A stretch of DNA of 64,000 nucleotides from NCBI RefSeq assembly GCF_015645465.1, contig NZ_JADOEL010000003.1, forward strand, positions 248,001 to 312,000, in the 5' to 3' direction. Every line of letters begins with the position of its first letter. Position 1 is the stretch's first letter. Below, piece by piece: positions 1-9,563 of this stretch. The stretch comes from Herminiimonas contaminans. Its GTDB lineage: Bacteria; Pseudomonadota; Gammaproteobacteria; Burkholderiales; Burkholderiaceae_D. A program made the position numbers and the translations under genes. Under the pieces are notes generated by a model. The model ran no database searches, was not told the DNA's origin, and worked only from the letters and a program-made list of their open reading frames with translations.

Positions 1-519
1 TCCATCCTTGCGGAGGCGGAACTGATAAACCAGGCCCGGTGTATTGGACACCATCGTACTCAGGCGCGCTTCGCTGGCGCGCAATGCCTTGTCTGATTTG
101 TAGCGCGAACTGACATCATTGCCGATAGCGATGATGGCCGGTGTCGTGTCGGATGCCAGGTAGAACAACTGGAATTCGATCGGATAGCTGCTGCCATCCT
201 TGCGTGTGTGCTGGGTACTGATGGAGACGGAGGTATTGCTGTCGTTTTGCAGATCTCGGATAAACTGCGCGTACGCTTCTTGCGTGACATCCCTGGCGAT
301 GCAGGTGGGCGACATCGCACTTAATTCATCGTGGTTGTATTGCAGGTTTTTGCATGCACTTGGATTGACGTACTCAAAGCGTAATGTGTTGTAGTTTAAA
401 ACGTAGATTTCGCTGGACGATCCTTGCAAGATCGTTGGCAACCACTCAGCATGCATCGTGTTAATGACAATTCCCTTTTGTTCAATATGTCTTTTGCTTG
501 TAGCGCGGTGACCAGGCAT
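1..519 (-). CDS. PAS-domain signalling protein, N-terminal part (cut by window edge)
   Basis: An open frame of 173 codons runs leftward from an ATG at 519 to the window edge with no stop. AGGAG lies about 5 nt upstream of the ATG. Residues about 24-140 read like a PAS sensor domain (EIYVLNYNTLRFEYVNPSA, a KDGSSYPIEFQ segment, and a C-terminal RYKSDKALRASEARL linker). A second PAS-like segment appears to begin near residue 150. There is no signal peptide or membrane segment in this part, so it is probably a cytoplasmic sensor. The output domain (GGDEF/EAL, histidine kinase or other) lies outside the window and cannot be named. The domain call is sure; the overall function is unknown. Confidence 0.75.
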   Translation of the reverse strand, partial: MPGHRATSKRHIEQKGIVINTMHAEWLPTILQGSSSEIYVLNYNTLRFEYVNPSACKNLQYNHDELSAMSPTCIARDVTQEAYAQFIRDLQNDSNTSVSISTQHTRKDGSSYPIEFQLFYLASDTTPAIIAIGNDVSSRYKSDKALRASEARLSTMVSNTPGLVYQFRLRKDG

Positions 520-828
520 CTCGTCTCCTGCAAGCTAAATGTTGGATGTTATTTCAACTGAAAACAACTGCGACGACTTTAGCATAAGTTATTCGTATTC
601 ATGCTCGTAGTTATTTACAGTTGTAGGGGCGGGCGTTGATGTCTGCGGCAATTTATTGATGGCCCTATATCGGCCCGTCTTGAGAAAGACGGCAGATTGG
701 AGAACTGTCGAATGAGGGGTGCTACTTTGCGTGGAATGAGGAAAAATGCCTTTGTAGAATTATTTAGATAAAAAATTGCAATCAAGGCTTCCAATCTGAA
801 ATATAGTCATGCTATAATTTTTTCTTTC
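520..828. other. Intergenic region between PAS gene and tRNA-Arg
   Basis: No convincing gene is present. It holds the upstream region of the leftward PAS gene and, at its right end, the tRNA-Arg promoter. A small hairpin (CCGTCTT / AAGACGG, about 675-689) has no T-run and is not called as a terminator. Confidence 0.5.
789..818 (+). promoter_or_regulatory. Probable promoter of tRNA-Arg
   Basis: A perfect TATAAT (813-818) lies 10 nt before the tRNA. A weak -35 match, TTCCAA (789-794), lies 18 bp upstream of it. Only the -10 is strong. Confidence 0.45.
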
Positions 829-905
829 GCGGCTGTAGCTCAGCTGGATAGAGTACTTGGCTACGAACCAAGGGGTCGTGGGTTCGATTCCTGCCAGCCG
901 CACCA
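829..905 (+). tRNA. tRNA-Arg (anticodon ACG)
   Basis: The 77-nt sequence folds as a cloverleaf. The acceptor stem GCGGCTG (829-835) pairs with CAGCCGC, followed by discriminator A and an encoded CCA (903-905). The anticodon stem CTTGG/CCAAG encloses the loop CTACGAA, giving anticodon ACG. The T arm GTGGG-TTCGATT-CCTGC contains the usual TTCGA. Inosine at position 34 would read CGU, CGC and CGA codons. It is followed at once by an intrinsic terminator, so it appears to be a single-gene unit. Confidence 0.95.
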
Positions 906-910
906 GATAT

Positions 911-946
911 AAAGGGTCCATCGCAAGATGGACCCTTTTTTCTTTT
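911..946 (+). terminator. Intrinsic terminator after tRNA-Arg
   Basis: A 12-bp stem, AAAGGGTCCATC / GATGGACCCTTT, encloses a GCAA tetraloop and is followed by a T-rich run. Confidence 0.85.
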
Positions 947-1695
947 CTGGATTCGATTTGCCTCGTGTGCGATACGGCTAAACAAAGGCTTCCTCCTGTC
1001 CTGTTTTGCAAAGCTAAAAAGCGAACGGTTTGCTAAGTCCGCACCTCATTGGTGGGCGGTGTAGAGCTCCCAATTCTTTCTATTCTCCAAATTTGTATCC
1101 ATATCCTAAGTAATAGCGGATGGCGTCCTGCATCAGGTGGTTGGCTTGATCTCGTCGCTTGCATAGAAGTGCTTGTCGCATCGTCATGCGATGGGCGTTG
1201 CGGTAATTGGAATGCGTCCCGGCATGGTCCCGAATGGATGGATCGAACTTTTTAGCCGCAGGCACATGCTGTTCTCATCTTTGTTCGGGATTGAGGCGGA
1301 CTGCTAACTAGGGTGCAGGCGGCTCCTTGTGGTCAGGCGCGAGCGGTTTCTGATTGTGCATGCTGGTCGTTAGTTTTCCGCCGCAGCACAAATTTTCGGG
1401 TTGATTGTATGTGCCCTGTGTAGGTCACAGCCGGTCGTTTTCAGACTTGGCAGCACCCGGAATAATTGCAAGCGCCTGTTAGACGTCGATATTTTTCAAC
1501 ATATTTGTAACATGGCAGATAGCTTTTAGCTGCTTATCTTGTCGAATTGCACTAAAATAGTGCGCTCTGTGAAAGATGCAGATTCAGCCTATTCCTTCAC
1601 GTAGTAAAGCGACGCTATACATCAATTGCGATCGCAGACTGTGATCCGGTACTGAACCGGATGCGCACTTCCCCCATTTATTGTTAGGAGCAATT
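947..1695. other. Long intergenic region upstream of gdhA
   Basis: About 750 bp with no gene I can support; the short frames here have no family resemblance or good ribosome sites. One structured element is an exact inverted repeat GCACTA-AAA-TAGTGC at 1549-1563. It is about 130 bp upstream of the gdhA start and could be an operator. The gdhA promoter should lie in the right part, but no clear -35/-10 pair stands out. Confidence 0.4.
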
Positions 1696-3039
1696 TTGAC
1701 TCACGCCACCGTGGACGGCTTTCTTGCCATGGTCGCCAAGCGCGACCCTCATCAACCAGAATTTTTGCAAGCTGTTAAAGAGGTCATGCTCAGCTTGTGG
1801 CCTTTTATTGAAAAAAATCCGAAGTATGCAAAGGATGGTTTGCTGGAACGCCTGGTTGAGGCAGAACGCGTCATTCAGTTTCGTGTGTCATGGGTAGATG
1901 ATCGTGGCCAGGTGCAGGTCAATCGTGCTTTCCGTATCCAGCACAGCTCGGCGATTGGTCCGTTCAAGGGCGGTATGCGTTTCCACCCATCGGTCAATCT
2001 GTCCATCCTGAAGTTCCTCGCATTCGAGCAAAGCTTTAAGAATGCATTGACGACCCTGCCTATGGGCGGCGGCAAGGGCGGTTCCGATTTCGATCCTAAG
2101 GGCAAGAGCGATGGCGAAGTGATGCGTTTCTGCCAGGCTTTGATGTTTGAACTGTATCGTCACCTTGGTTCGGATACCGATATTCCGGCTGGCGACATTG
2201 GCGTTGGCGCGCGTGAAGTTGGTTACATGGCTGGCATGATGAAGAAGCTGTCGAATGATACTTCGGCCGTTTTCACAGGTAAGAGCCTGGCCTACGGTGG
2301 CAGCCTGATGCGTCCTGAAGCGACCGGTTACGGCACAGTCTATTTTGCTGAAGAAATGCTGCGTCATAGCGGCAAGTCATTCGACGGCATGACAGTTTCG
2401 GTTTCCGGCTCCGGTAACGTCGCGCAGTTTGCAGTTGAAAAAGCGATGGAGCTGAATGCGAAAGTCGTGGCGATGTCCGACTCCGGCGGTACCGTTTACG
2501 ATAAGGACGGCTTCAACGAAGAGAAGCTGGAAGCCATGAAAGAATTGAAGAACGTCAAACGCGGTCGTGTTGAAGAGTTCGCCAAACAATTCAAGTTGCA
2601 ATACGAAGAGGGCAAGCGTCCTTGGCATATCCCGGTACAGATCGCCTTGCCTTGCGCAACGCAGAATGAGCTGGACGGTAACGATGCGGCAACCCTGATC
2701 AAGAACGGTGTTGTATGCGTAGCCGAAGGCGCCAACATGCCTTCGACGCTGGAAGCGGTTGATGCTTTCATCAATGCACGTATCCTGTACGCACCTGGCA
2801 AAGCCAGCAATGCAGGTGGTGTTGCTACTTCCGGTCTGGAAATGTCGCAGAATGCCTTGCGCCTGTCCTGGCACCACGCTGAAGTTGACGAGCGTTTGCA
2901 TAGCATCATGAAAGAAATCCACGCCAACTGCGCACACCACGGCAAACGTGCTGATGGTTCTATCAACTATGTTGATGGCGCGAACATCGCTGGCTTCGTC
3001 AAGCTGGCAGACGCGATCCTGGCGCAGGGCGTTTATTAA
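1696..3039 (+). CDS. gdhA: NADP-type glutamate dehydrogenase
   Basis: This enzyme interconverts 2-oxoglutarate plus ammonium and glutamate in the cytoplasm. The 447-aa product matches the length of enterobacterial GdhA and keeps long near-identical stretches: SSAIGPFKGGMRFHPSVN, the catalytic Lys segment PMGGGKGGSDFDPKGKS, PAGDIGVGAREVGYM and GSGNVAQF of the nucleotide fold. A longer frame opens at 1681. I chose the TTG at 1696 because TAGGAG lies 6-7 nt before it and the resulting N-terminus (MTHATVDGF) gives the family length. The gene stands alone with its own terminator. A perfect inverted repeat about 130 bp upstream may be regulatory. Confidence 0.95.
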   Translation: MTHATVDGFLAMVAKRDPHQPEFLQAVKEVMLSLWPFIEKNPKYAKDGLLERLVEAERVIQFRVSWVDDRGQVQVNRAFRIQHSSAIGPFKGGMRFHPSVNLSILKFLAFEQSFKNALTTLPMGGGKGGSDFDPKGKSDGEVMRFCQALMFELYRHLGSDTDIPAGDIGVGAREVGYMAGMMKKLSNDTSAVFTGKSLAYGGSLMRPEATGYGTVYFAEEMLRHSGKSFDGMTVSVSGSGNVAQFAVEKAMELNAKVVAMSDSGGTVYDKDGFNEEKLEAMKELKNVKRGRVEEFAKQFKLQYEEGKRPWHIPVQIALPCATQNELDGNDAATLIKNGVVCVAEGANMPSTLEAVDAFINARILYAPGKASNAGGVATSGLEMSQNALRLSWHHAEVDERLHSIMKEIHANCAHHGKRADGSINYVDGANIAGFVKLADAILAQGVY

Positions 3040-3082
3040 GTAGTACTATTTGCTTAATACTTTGCTTCCTGGCATCAATCTG

Positions 3083-3112
3083 AACGCTTCCTTAACGGAA
3101 GCGTTTTTTTTT
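3083..3112 (+). terminator. Intrinsic terminator after gdhA
   Basis: A 9-bp stem AACGCTTCC/GGAAGCGTT encloses a 5-nt loop and continues directly into a run of T. Confidence 0.9.
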
Positions 3113-3174
3113 CTACGTGTTATCCCTCATCAACTAGCGTTGGTCGAGCATCCCAAACTGTGCCATTATGGGCG

Positions 3175-3211
3175 GATCGAATATCTGTCAGTCGGCGATC
3201 GAATATCTGTC
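3175..3211. repeat. Two tandem 15-bp direct repeats (22-bp period)
   Basis: GATCGAATATCTGTC occurs at 3175-3189 and again, exactly, at 3197-3211. The 22-bp period puts the copies on the same face of the helix, as for a regulator-binding site. They sit about 110 bp upstream of the small secreted protein gene. Any role is inference. Confidence 0.6.
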
Positions 3212-3321
3212 GGGCAGCAAACGCCGAAAAGATCTATAATTGCTTCATTGATGAAATAAATGAGTCGAATGGATTTTGCTTGTAACTGGTTTCACCTGTC
3301 ACTAGCGAGGTCACCTCAAAC

Positions 3322-3639
3322 ATGAAATCCCGTTCATCCTTTGTCTATATCTGGTTCGCCTTCCTGCTGCTGTTTTCGCAGCATGTTGCGTTCGCTGGTG
3401 CGCTGACATATGTACAACAAACGGCTTTCGACCATCAATGTACGCTCGAAGAGGGCGACTCCGCTGATGGTAATCTCTCCAAACACCTAGCATTAGACGA
3501 ATTCGATGATGGCGCATCGTCGCTGTCGATCCAACCGTTTGTGCCACAGATGATCGTGGCCAAGCTCGAAGTCACTTTCGAGCAATTCCTCTCGGTAGCC
3601 GCGCTACCATATCGCTCCCGCGCACCTCCAGTCGTATAG
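3322..3639 (+). CDS. Small secreted protein of unknown function
   Basis: The 105-aa product has a clear Sec signal: a positively charged start (MKSRSS), a hydrophobic core (about 8-20) and an AFAG cleavage region near residue 25. The mature part is acidic in the middle and ends in a basic, proline-rich tail (YRSRAPPVV). There are no cysteines apart from one, and no recognised domain. A GAGGT sequence lies before the ATG. The style (short, signal peptide, Pro-Arg tail) recalls small periplasmic accessory proteins beside transporters in beta-proteobacteria, but I cannot assign a family. The OxlT-type transporter gene follows 244 bp downstream on the same strand. Confidence 0.6.
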   Translation: MKSRSSFVYIWFAFLLLFSQHVAFAGALTYVQQTAFDHQCTLEEGDSADGNLSKHLALDEFDDGASSLSIQPFVPQMIVAKLEVTFEQFLSVAALPYRSRAPPVV

Positions 3640-3883
3640 CAGGCATTTGACGTAATGGCGTGCGCTGTTTCTATCCATGCGCGCACATCTGGCCGTGTTG
3701 GTCAACGTCATCAATCACACGAATAAGTCACAGATCGTCGATGGTCTTGACCCACATCGGAAACCTTACGTTTCCTTATTCGGATGCCTGCCGTCAAACA
3801 ATTCATTCGAAACAAGCTGGTGGCCCGTTATGGCCAGACCGACTCTGTTTCAACGTTTATGACTTCTTGAGAGGTGGTTAGAA

Positions 3884-5191
3884 ATGAGCAACAATCAAAC
3901 AAGCACGGCTGTACAAGCCGGCACAGGTTACAAAAATCGCTGGATGCAACTCGTCATCGGTATCGTATGTATGGGTTTCGTGGCGAACTTGCAGTATGGC
4001 TGGACCTTGTTCGTAACACCGATGGACAATGCCCATCACTGGGGCAAGGCTGCGATTCAACTCGCATTCTCGATCTTTATCGTGACCGAAACATGGCTGG
4101 TACCTATCGAAGGTTACCTGGTCGATAAATTCGGTCCTCGTCCTGTTGTTGCCGGTGGTGCAATCTGTGCTGGCCTGGGCTGGATCATCTACAGCTTCGC
4201 TTCGTCGCTGCCTATGCTGTACGCAGGTGCAGTTGTGTCGGGTATCGGCGCTGGTTGCGTCTACGGTACTTGCGTTGGTAATGCGTTGAAATGGTTCCCG
4301 GACCGTCGTGGTCTGGCAGCTGGTTTGACCGCTGCCGGTTTCGGTGCTGGTGCTGCGATCACAGTGATTCCTATCGCTAACATGATCCAATCGGCTGGCT
4401 ACGAAAAAACCTTTTTCACCTTCGGTATCATCCAAGGCGTAAGTATCTTCATCCTGTCGATGTTGCTGGTAAAACCAGTTGCACCTAAAGCCGCATTGGC
4501 TAAAGCCGGTTCCGCTACCAAGGTTGATTACACCACCAAGCAAATGCTGAAATCGCCAGTATTCTGGGTTCTGTACCTGATGTTCGTACTGGTTGCTTCC
4601 GGTGGCTTGATGGCAACTGCGCAATTGGGTCCTATCGCTAACGACTACGGCCTTGCTTCGCTGCCAGTTACCCTGTTCGGCGTTACCTTGCCACTGTTGA
4701 CCATGACCTTGTCGATCGACAACGTTGCCAACGGCATCACCCGTCCACTGTGTGGTTTCATCTCCGACAAAATCGGTCGTGAAAACACCATGTTCATCGT
4801 CTTCATCGGCGAAGGCCTGGCACTGTTGGGCTTGATGACCTGGGGCCACAATATGTACGCGTTCATGTTCTTCGCAGCTTTGATCTTCCTGTTCTGGGGT
4901 GAAATCTTCTCGATTTTCCCAGCAATCTGCGCTGACATCTTCGGTAGCAAATTTGCTGCTGGTAACTCGGGTACCCTGTACACCGCTAAAGGTACCGCTG
5001 CTTTGTTGGTGCCACTGGCATCGGTACTGGCTGCTGGTGGTGGCTGGAGCCGCGTATTCGTGGTTGCAGCAATCATCACAATCTTCGCTGGCTTGTCGGC
5101 AAAACTGATCCTGAGCCCTATGCGTAAAAACATGCAGGCTAAAGAAGCAGCATTGCAAGCTTCGTCGGAAGACAAGCGCGTTACAGCTTAA
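3884..5191 (+). CDS. oxlT: OxlT-type oxalate/formate antiporter (MFS)
   Basis: A 435-aa major facilitator protein with about 12 membrane helices. It keeps the OxlT signature features: NRW before helix 1, LQYGWTLF in helix 1, DKFGPRPVV after helix 2 and KWFPDRRGLAAGLTAAGFG in helix 5. The two charged membrane residues that OxlT uses for dicarboxylate binding have counterparts here: Arg near 287 (NGITRPL) and Lys near 369 (LYTAKGTAA). The expected role is exchange of oxalate for formate across the inner membrane. No oxalyl-CoA genes lie beside it, so the substrate is inferred from family only. The start has GAGGTGG upstream, and a terminator follows. Confidence 0.8.
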   Translation: MSNNQTSTAVQAGTGYKNRWMQLVIGIVCMGFVANLQYGWTLFVTPMDNAHHWGKAAIQLAFSIFIVTETWLVPIEGYLVDKFGPRPVVAGGAICAGLGWIIYSFASSLPMLYAGAVVSGIGAGCVYGTCVGNALKWFPDRRGLAAGLTAAGFGAGAAITVIPIANMIQSAGYEKTFFTFGIIQGVSIFILSMLLVKPVAPKAALAKAGSATKVDYTTKQMLKSPVFWVLYLMFVLVASGGLMATAQLGPIANDYGLASLPVTLFGVTLPLLTMTLSIDNVANGITRPLCGFISDKIGRENTMFIVFIGEGLALLGLMTWGHNMYAFMFFAALIFLFWGEIFSIFPAICADIFGSKFAAGNSGTLYTAKGTAALLVPLASVLAAGGGWSRVFVVAAIITIFAGLSAKLILSPMRKNMQAKEAALQASSEDKRVTA

Positions 5192-5280
5192 TCGGCTGGT
5201 AGTGAATTCTCAGGGCTTGCGCGCCGCCATGATCGTGGCGCCAGGCTCCTGAAGCAGCGCTCCCTGTGAGGAGGGCGATA

Positions 5281-5313
5281 AAAAAGGCTGATGCCATAAG
5301 CATCAGCCTTTTT
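5281..5313. terminator. Bidirectional terminator
   Basis: GGCTGATGC/GCATCAGCC with loop CATAA is preceded by five A and followed by five T. It can stop both the rightward oxlT transcript and the leftward lipoprotein transcript. Confidence 0.9.
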
Positions 5314-5349
5314 GTGTTTACGGACGTTTATTGCAAATTTGCCGTTGTT

Positions 5350-5859
5350 TTACATGCGCCCGAAGCCAAACATGCCATCCCGCTCAAAACGCATATCCTG
5401 CGCGTTTTGCATCATCTTGACTACGCCGTTATTGTCGAAATGCACATGCATCACGGAGTTCCAGACGCCAGCTTCCTTGTATGGATAGCTCCAGACTTCA
5501 AGTTGCAACCTGGAGAGGTAGGAAGTTTCCGAGGGGTGGCCTATGGTACGCAGCACATCATTCTTGATCGCGATGCCGGGTTTGATGGTGGCGAATTTTT
5601 CTACTGTTAACACTTGTTCATAGGAAACCAGCCTGCCGCTGCGGTCAAAGCGCGCCATATTGGTGGCCTGGCCCCACGGGTTGCGCGTATACTCCAGCAA
5701 ATACCCGTTTTTATCCTCGATCCGGGAGGTGGGTTGTCCCAGCTTGGAGATGACTGAAGCCTCGGGTTCGCCGATGTTGATAGGTGGTGGCATGAAGCTG
5801 GCGCAAGCGCCCAGCATCAGGAGTAATCCCCCCAAGATTGCTTTTTGACCATATTTCAT
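5350..5859 (-). CDS. Outer-membrane lipoprotein, BamE/SmpA-like fold
   Basis: The 169-aa product has a lipoprotein signal with lipobox LGAC (Cys at 19). The mature part contains two copies of a pattern seen in the SmpA/OmlA (BamE-like) fold: SVISKLGQPTSRIEDKNGYLLEYTR and, later, KNDVLRTIGHPSETSYLSRLQLEVWSY in pieces, each a short helix followed by G-x-P and beta strands. It is not BamE itself, which is shorter with a single motif, so it is best described as a BamE-like lipoprotein of unknown partner. It converges with oxlT on a shared terminator. Confidence 0.75.
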   Translation of the reverse strand: MKYGQKAILGGLLLMLGACASFMPPPINIGEPEASVISKLGQPTSRIEDKNGYLLEYTRNPWGQATNMARFDRSGRLVSYEQVLTVEKFATIKPGIAIKNDVLRTIGHPSETSYLSRLQLEVWSYPYKEAGVWNSVMHVHFDNNGVVKMMQNAQDMRFERDGMFGFGRM

Positions 5860-5890
5860 GCTGTTTTCCTCAAATAAATACGCTAAGTGT

Positions 5891-5919
5891 TTGAATCGGC
5901 TAGGTCTTTCCGTTATACT
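5891..5919 (+). promoter_or_regulatory. Probable sigma-70 promoter of rpsO
   Basis: TTGAAT (5891-5896), a 17-bp spacer and TATACT (5914-5919) lie about 90 bp upstream of the rpsO start. Confidence 0.75.
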
Positions 5920-6010
5920 GCGGGGCTGGTTAATTCGACCAGTTTTTTTAATCGTTGTTCACGGTGTGTGGGGTTCAGACTCTATGCATCGCATGTGAAA
6001 GGTAGTTTTT

Positions 6011-6280
6011 ATGTCTCTCGAAAAAGCAAGCAAGGCAGCTATTGTTGCCGATAACGCCCGCGGTCAAAACGACACCGGATCGCCGGAAGTTCAAGTCGCA
6101 TTGTTGACAGCTCGTATCAACGAACTCAACAGCCACTTCAAAGCACACACTAAAGATCATCATTCCCGTCGTGGTTTGATCATGATGGTTAATCGTCGTA
6201 AGAGCCTGTTGTCCTACCTCAAAGGTAAAGACGCTACTCGTTACCGCGATCTGATTGTAAAGCTCGGTCTGCGCAAGTAA
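6011..6280 (+). CDS. rpsO: 30S ribosomal protein S15
   Basis: The 89-aa product has the full length and sequence of bacterial S15, including [16 protein letters not shown], the [18 protein letters not shown] segment that binds 16S rRNA helices and the C-terminal [13 protein letters not shown]15 is a primary binder in 30S assembly. As in most proteobacteria it precedes pnp. A strong terminator-like hairpin lies between the two genes. Confidence 0.98.
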   Translation: MSLEKASKAAIVADNARGQNDTGSPEVQVALLTARINELNSHFKAHTKDHHSRRGLIMMVNRRKSLLSYLKGKDATRYRDLIVKLGLRK

Positions 6281-6316
6281 TTTCGTTGCGCTATTTTATC
6301 CGGCTTTCATAGATAA

Positions 6317-6357
6317 AAATGCCTGCGTCAGTTCTCTGATGCGGGCATTTTGTCTTT
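6317..6357 (+). terminator. Terminator / processing hairpin between rpsO and pnp
   Basis: A 15-bp stem (AAATGCC...GGCATTT outer part, two G-T pairs) closes a TTCT loop and is followed by a T-rich stretch. In E. coli this region also has an RNase III site that autoregulates pnp; whether that applies here cannot be seen. Confidence 0.8.
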
Positions 6358-6481
6358 TGGTGGTTTGTACTTGTTTGTAATGTAGTTAGTAATAAAAACA
6401 ATCGTTCATACTGCTCGATTGTTTGTGGTGAGGTGTACGACAGCGCCTGAAAATCTGTCGGTAAAATTAGAAAGGAACACC

Positions 6482-8617
6482 GTGTTTAATAAAGTCACTA
6501 AAACCTTCCAGTATGGCCAACATCAGGTCACGCTTGAAACCGGCGAAATCGCCCGTCAAGCATCTGGCGCCGTACTCGTCTCGATTGAAGACACCGTTGT
6601 ACTGGCTACTGTAGTGGCAAAAAAAGATGCCAAGCCAGGTCAGGACTTCTTCCCGTTGACCGTTGACTACGTAGAAAAAGCCTACGCTGCTGGCCGTATC
6701 CCGGGCGGTTTCTTCAAGCGTGAAGGCCGTCCTTCCGAAAAAGAAACACTGACATCGCGCCTGATCGATCGTCCGATTCGTCCGCTGTTCCCGGAAGGTT
6801 ATTTGAACGAAGTTCAGATCATCATTCACGTACTGTCGGTCAATCCTGAGATTGATCCGGACATCGCTTCCATGATCGGCGCTTCGGCTGCATTGTGCGT
6901 AGCTGGTATCCCGTTTGCAGGTCCTCTGGGTGCGGCTCGCGTTGGTTACATCGATGGTCAATACATCCTGAATCCGACTGCAACACAACTGAAAACATCG
7001 CAGATGGATCTGGTTGTTGCCGGCACTGAAACAGCAGTGTTGATGGTTGAGTCCGAAGCGCAGCAATTGTCGGAAGAAGTCATGTTGGGCGCGGTTGTTT
7101 ATGGCCACGATCAAATGAAAGCAGTCATCGACGCGATTCACGATTTGGTGCGTGATGGCGGCAAGCCAGAAGTGCAATGGGCGCCTCCGGCAAAGAACGA
7201 AGCGCTGATCGCACGCGTAACTCATTTCGCAGAAGCGAAACTGCGCGCTGCATACCAAACCAAAGACAAGCAAGCACGTACCACCAAGCTGAAAGATGCA
7301 TTTGCTGAAGTGAACAACGAGTTGGCGGCAGAAGCTGCTTCCATCGGCGCTGCGGCACCTGACGCAGCTGAAGTCGGCAACATTCTGTTTGATCTGGAAG
7401 CAAAAATTGTACGTTCGCAGATCCTCGAAGGCGAACCACGCATCGACGGTCGTGATACCCGTACCGTACGTCCTATCAGCATCCGTACTGGCGTATTGCC
7501 ACGTACCCACGGTTCGGCATTGTTCACCCGCGGTGAAACACAGGCTCTGGTTATCGCAACCCTGGGTACCGCACGTGACGAGCAAAAGATCGATGCATTG
7601 ATGGGTGAGTACTCGGATCGCTTCATGCTGCACTACAACATGCCTCCGTTCGCAACTGGCGAAACCGGCCGTGTCGGTACACCTAAGCGCCGTGAAATCG
7701 GCCATGGTCGTCTGGCCAAGCGTGCACTGGTTGCTGCCTTGCCAGCGCCGGAAGAGTTTAGCTACTCGGTACGTCTGGTATCGGAAATCACCGAATCCAA
7801 CGGTTCGTCGTCGATGGCTTCGGTCTGCGGCGGCTGCCTGGCGCTGATAGACGCTGGCGTGCCTATGCAATCGCACGTTGCCGGTATCGCTATGGGCCTG
7901 ATCAAGGAAGGCAGCAAATTTGCTGTTCTGTCCGACATCCTGGGTGATGAAGATCACCTCGGAGATATGGACTTCAAAGTGGCTGGTACCGCTAACGGCA
8001 TCACCGCTTTGCAAATGGATATCAAGATCCAGGGCATCACCAAGGAAATCATGCAAGTCGCTTTGGCGCAAGCTAAAGAAGGCCGCGTGCACATCCTCGG
8101 CGAAATGGAAAAAGCGGTACCTAGCGGTGTTGCTGGCGAGTTGTCCGATTTCGCGCCACGCCTGATCACCATCAAGATCAATCCAGAAAAAATCCGTGAC
8201 GTCATCGGCAAGGGCGGTGCAGTTATTCGTGCATTGACCGAAGAAACCGGTACCCAAATCGATATCAGCGATGAAGGCGTGGTCACCATTGCATCGGTAG
8301 ATGCAGCTGCTGGTCAGGAAGCCAAACGTCGTATCGAAGAGCTGACCGCTTCGGTTGAAGTCGGCAAGATCTACGAAGGTACAGTTCTGAAATTGCTGGA
8401 TTTCGGTGCCATCGTGCAAGTAATCCCAGGTAAAGATGGTCTGTTGCACATCAGCCAGATTGCCAACGAGCGCGTCAATGCAGTTGCTGATTACTTGCAA
8501 GAAGGTCAGCAAGTACGCGTTAAAGTTCTGGAAACAGACGACCGTGGTCGCCTGAAGCTGTCGATGAAAGCAGCGGTTGCGGAAGAGAATCCGGAACCAG
8601 CGGCAACACAAGAGTAA
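6482..8617 (+). CDS. pnp: Polyribonucleotide nucleotidyltransferase (PNPase)
   Basis: A 711-aa phosphorolytic 3'-5' exoribonuclease, part of the mRNA degradosome. Two RNase PH-like domains flank an alpha-helical linker. [12 protein letters not shown] is in the first core and the second core carries [10 protein letters not shown] and [21 protein letters not shown] domain with the [10 protein letters not shown] loop follows at about 560-620, and an S1 domain ([15 protein letters not shown]) at about 627-695. The frame is open from 6419, but I chose the GTG at 6482 because AAAGGAAC lies just before it and the protein then begins MFNKVTKTF like its homologues. Confidence 0.97.
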   Translation: MFNKVTKTFQYGQHQVTLETGEIARQASGAVLVSIEDTVVLATVVAKKDAKPGQDFFPLTVDYVEKAYAAGRIPGGFFKREGRPSEKETLTSRLIDRPIRPLFPEGYLNEVQIIIHVLSVNPEIDPDIASMIGASAALCVAGIPFAGPLGAARVGYIDGQYILNPTATQLKTSQMDLVVAGTETAVLMVESEAQQLSEEVMLGAVVYGHDQMKAVIDAIHDLVRDGGKPEVQWAPPAKNEALIARVTHFAEAKLRAAYQTKDKQARTTKLKDAFAEVNNELAAEAASIGAAAPDAAEVGNILFDLEAKIVRSQILEGEPRIDGRDTRTVRPISIRTGVLPRTHGSALFTRGETQALVIATLGTARDEQKIDALMGEYSDRFMLHYNMPPFATGETGRVGTPKRREIGHGRLAKRALVAALPAPEEFSYSVRLVSEITESNGSSSMASVCGGCLALIDAGVPMQSHVAGIAMGLIKEGSKFAVLSDILGDEDHLGDMDFKVAGTANGITALQMDIKIQGITKEIMQVALAQAKEGRVHILGEMEKAVPSGVAGELSDFAPRLITIKINPEKIRDVIGKGGAVIRALTEETGTQIDISDEGVVTIASVDAAAGQEAKRRIEELTASVEVGKIYEGTVLKLLDFGAIVQVIPGKDGLLHISQIANERVNAVADYLQEGQQVRVKVLETDDRGRLKLSMKAAVAEENPEPAATQE

Positions 8618-8642
8618 TCGACTCCTGACATACCAGATGGTT

Positions 8643-8679
8643 AAAAACCGCCCACCGCGCAAGCTGTGGGCGGTTTTTC
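8643..8679 (+). terminator. Intrinsic terminator after pnp
   Basis: The stem ACCGCCCAC/GTGGGCGGT is preceded by A and followed by TTTTT. Confidence 0.9.
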
Positions 8680-8760
8680 ATTCTGTCAGAGTGGTATGAC
8701 GTTTGACCATGCTCGCTGCAAGGGGATAGAATAGCGGGTTATTGAAATTATGGGTCTTAT

Positions 8761-9519
8761 ATGCGCCGCAAACTCGTCGCTGGCAATTGGAAAATGAATG
8801 GCAGCCTGGCTGCCAATGCGCTATTGCTGACGGAGATTGAAAGCGGATTAAAAAGCAATATGAGCAGCGCAACTTGTGATGTTGCTGTCTGTGTCCCAGC
8901 TCCTTATTTTGCGCAGTGCCAAGGCTTGTTAAATGGCTCTGCGATCACCCTCGGTGCGCAGGATGTCTCCGCCCACGAAGCAGGTGCATATACCGGTGAA
9001 GTATCGACCAGCATGCTGCAGGAATTCGAGTGCCGTTATGTAATCGTTGGCCACTCGGAACGTCGTGCCTATTTCGCCGAATCAAATGAATTGATCGCAC
9101 AAAAAACTGTGCGTGCACTGCAAGCAGGTTTGACTCCTATCGTCTGCGTTGGTGAAACGCTGGCGCAACGCGAAGCAGGGCAGACCGATAGCGTGGTTGC
9201 AGAACAACTGAATGTCGTGTTGGCAGCGATTGCTGTAAGCGATCTGGCAAAGATTGTTGTAGCATACGAGCCGGTTTGGGCAATAGGTACCGGTAAGACA
9301 GCAACGCCAGCGATGGCGCAGGAAGTGCATGCGATGTTGCGCAAGCAGCTGCAGGTCAAGAATGCCGAAGCCGCAGCACAAGTCAGAATTCTGTACGGCG
9401 GCAGCATGAAGCCGGACAACGCGAAAGAATTGCTTGCCATGTCAGATATCGATGGCGGTTTGATCGGTGGGGCAGCATTGAAGTCGGTAGACTTTCTCGC
9501 CATCATCCAAGCGGCTTGA
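8761..9519 (+). CDS. tpiA: Triosephosphate isomerase
   Basis: This 252-aa glycolytic enzyme interconverts dihydroxyacetone phosphate and glyceraldehyde 3-phosphate. It has the TIM-barrel catalytic residues: Asn/Lys in GNWKMN, His in IVGHSERR, and Glu in [11 protein letters not shown], the last with the flexible loop 6. The phosphate-binding GGS ([10 protein letters not shown]) and GGLIGGAAL segments are also present. The ribosome site is weak. secG follows after 44 nt, a pairing common in beta-proteobacteria. Confidence 0.97.
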   Translation: MRRKLVAGNWKMNGSLAANALLLTEIESGLKSNMSSATCDVAVCVPAPYFAQCQGLLNGSAITLGAQDVSAHEAGAYTGEVSTSMLQEFECRYVIVGHSERRAYFAESNELIAQKTVRALQAGLTPIVCVGETLAQREAGQTDSVVAEQLNVVLAAIAVSDLAKIVVAYEPVWAIGTGKTATPAMAQEVHAMLRKQLQVKNAEAAAQVRILYGGSMKPDNAKELLAMSDIDGGLIGGAALKSVDFLAIIQAA

Positions 9520-9563
9520 GTTGCAACAGATTTATTACGAATTACCTCAATACTGGAACTTAA

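Noticed and set aside
672-690. Hairpin CCGTCTT/AAGACGG as a terminator
   Set aside because: Short stem and no T-run on either strand.
760-1011. Leftward 83-aa frame across tRNA-Arg
   Set aside because: It contains RLAGIEPTTPWFVA, the well-known false peptide from the antisense of a tRNA gene, and lies over the tRNA and its terminator.
3878-5158. Leftward 426-aa frame opposite oxlT
   Set aside because: It is the mirror of the transporter gene: Cys/His/Gln-rich, no domain. The rightward frame is a clear MFS protein.
6467-8662. Leftward 731-aa frame opposite pnp
   Set aside because: Antisense of a highly conserved gene; no start site or family.
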